Positions 62,600 to 64,000 of a stretch of 64,000 nt of DNA are shown piece after piece (the first letter of the stretch is position 1; every line of letters begins with the position of its first letter). A program made the translations under genes and the position numbers. The notes beneath the pieces are model-generated. The model saw only the letters and a program-made list of their open reading frames with translations. It searched no databases and was not told where the DNA came from. The stretch is from Euonymus europaeus (lineage: Eukaryota > Streptophyta > Magnoliopsida > Celastrales > Celastraceae): positions 20,069,001 to 20,133,000 of the forward strand of contig OY756961.1 in assembly GCA_963580455.1 (NCBI GenBank). Reading direction: 5' to 3'.

Positions 62600-62960
62600 A
62601 AACACAATCAACTTGTGATAGTTTTAAAAGAAATTTGATTTTTGAAACACTATCAACTTATGATAATTTTTGAAAAGATTTTTAAAGAAAAGTTTGGGTC
62701 AACTATTGACCATAAGGGAAAAAATAAATTAATTTCATTAAAAAGAAAAACCAATTATTCGTAGAAACATCGAAAATAAATGGTTTATTTATCACCAAAT
62801 TCGCTACCAACTTTTGGTAGGTTTTAAAAAGCACCAACTTTTGGTATTTGGATGAATTTAAATTCCTAAAATTCCAACTTATGATATTGAACTATCCCTA
62901 AGAATACCAACTTTTGATATTTGATTCGGTAATTTGCTAAGAGTCAACTATTGACCTATC
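62600..62960. repeat. Array of short palindromic CAACTT motifs
   Basis: Eight spaced motifs of one plan: TCAACTTGTGA, ATCAACTTATGAT, TCAACTATTGA, ACCAACTTTTGGT (twice), CCAACTTATGA, ACCAACTTTTGAT and TCAACTATTGACC. Each can form a small hairpin. Confidence 0.55.
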
Positions 62961-63028
62961 AAACCCAAACATATGTACACACAATATACATACACCGCAT
63001 CACACCTATCTGCACACATACAATATAT

Positions 63029-63092
63029 ATTTACACAGCAGCATTACCTACAATAGATTTACACAGCAGCATTACCTACAATAGATTTACAC
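63029..63092. repeat. 28-bp tandem repeat, 2.3 copies
   Basis: ATTTACACAGCAGCATTACC begins exact 28-bp units at 63029 and 63057, with a partial third. (TA)n and (CA)n microsatellites follow to about 63125. Confidence 0.8.
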
Positions 63093-63125
63093 GTATATAT
63101 ATATATATACACACACACACATATC

Positions 63126-64000
63126 TATAAATATGTATATATAATATCAACACCACAACAAAGTACATATATATAGACACTGCAACACATATAATATAGA
63201 ATATATCACAGTATCTCATATGTATGCATCTAATATATAACACCTATACATGCATATATAACATCATCATTTATGGGCAATAGATATAAGTGTATATGTT
63301 GTACTAGTGATGGTGCCGAGTGGAAGAAGGAATTAAGGGGGCAGTAATCAAGTAAGAGTGAGTTGATGAGAGAGAGGATTGAGATGGTGGCGATGATGAG
63401 ATGATAAGAAGAATGAAATTGGATGGGTAAAGAGATAAATAAGAGAAACGTCTAGTGGTGATAGTAAGAAAAGAAAAGCGGTTGTGGGAGGGAAACAAAA
63501 AAAAAAGAGGATCAAAGGTTTTTTTCTTTTGGTGATAGTGTGCATGTGATGGGAATCAGGAAGAAAGAAGAGACTTGGGTAGTATGAGTCCGAGCTCAAG
63601 TGGGCGGCTCCTTCTCCCCTTAAGTGATGGAAAGGAGTTGTATTTAAAGGTGAAGAAGGTTGGATAAAGATGAATGGAAAGGGATCAAGTTAGTAAGATT
63701 AAGATTGAGAAGAAGAGTTTGAGGAGAAAAGGGATACTAAGGAAAAGAGATAAATAACCCCCAATTGAATTCTTTCCTTATTTTTTTTATTTCTTTTCTT
63801 TTCTTTTCTTTTGTGCTTGGTTTATTGGGCTTTGTTGGACTTGTGGGAACGAAATTTATTCAAAACCAATTTAGGCTTTCCCTTACAATAATTTTGATTT
63901 AATAGGTCCAACCCGGACAAAAATCGGATACTACATTAGAGAGTATACTTGCTTTAACTCAATCACAATACCGCACATGCCATCCTCTTCACTTTAGTAG
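63126..64000. other. Simple-sequence and purine-rich DNA, nothing recognised
   Basis: ATATAT/ACACAT microsatellite-like sequence to 63290, then a strongly purine-rich + strand (63310-63770) with a TTTTCTTTTC tract near 63790. Open frames on the minus strand here come from base bias. Confidence 0.35.

Noticed and set aside
63304..63599. Minus-strand Ser/Pro/Leu-rich open frames
   Set aside because: They are produced by the purine-rich + strand; no family resemblance.

Overview
The window is nuclear DNA from a flowering plant, most likely a core eudicot. The evidence is GT-AG introns in protein genes with clear Arabidopsis counterparts (NMNAT, a LEC1-type NF-YB, the SIRT6-type sirtuin SRT1, a class III peroxidase, an NLR fragment), AT-rich intergenic DNA, and nested plant transposons (Copia, Mutator, hAT, CACTA, LINE, SINE). 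I cannot name a species. No RNA gene, CRISPR array or prokaryotic feature was seen.

Layout. 1-1.0 kb: a hAT-like non-autonomous element just upstream of NMNAT. 1.2-3.9 kb (+): a complete nine-exon NMN adenylyltransferase gene. 4.3-6.35 kb (-): a LEC1-type NF-YB gene whose tiny first exon lies 1.4 kb from the second, tail-to-tail with NMNAT. 7.3-11.4 kb (+): a decayed Tork-like Copia element whose reverse transcriptase core is deleted. 12.6-20.6 kb (-): a complete 14-exon SRT1/SIRT6-type sirtuin gene with a SINE in an intron. 20.9-25.1 kb: a LINE 3' end and two hAT-like MITEs. 25.6-29.2 kb: an old, broken Mutator element (MULE). 29.75-34.3 kb: a 436-bp tandem duplication, one copy of which is split by a young, apparently intact MULE and by a palindrome-rich MITE. 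34.8-43.2 kb: AT-rich DNA with repeats, a CACTA-like MITE, a MULE-type foldback element, a GC-rich hairpin cluster and a retroelement fragment. 43.2-48.6 kb (-): pieces of two Copia elements, plus a formate-tetrahydrofolate ligase pseudogene on the + strand. 50.45-52.6 kb (-): a class III peroxidase gene. 55.2-61.4 kb: an NLR leucine-rich-repeat pseudogene (-) carrying a full-length Copia element (+) with identical LTRs and a 1,312-codon open polyprotein. 61.4-64 kb: an LTR-like fragment and simple repeats.

How it fits together. NMNAT makes NAD+ and SRT1 consumes it as a nuclear deacetylase. From memory their Arabidopsis counterparts (At5g55810 and At5g55760) are also close together, so this looks like old microsynteny into which the LEC1-type gene and Copia-1 are interposed. 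The second half of the window is mainly transposon turnover. Target-site duplications let several insertions be placed to the base: AAAAAAAC/AAGAAAAC, TGTAC/TGTAT, a 15-bp SINE repeat, GTGGGTTA/GTAGGTTA, TTGAATCAT, TTTTAAAAA, CAACTTGAA, AATTTTAAA/TATTTTAAA, TTCTT and ATAGG.
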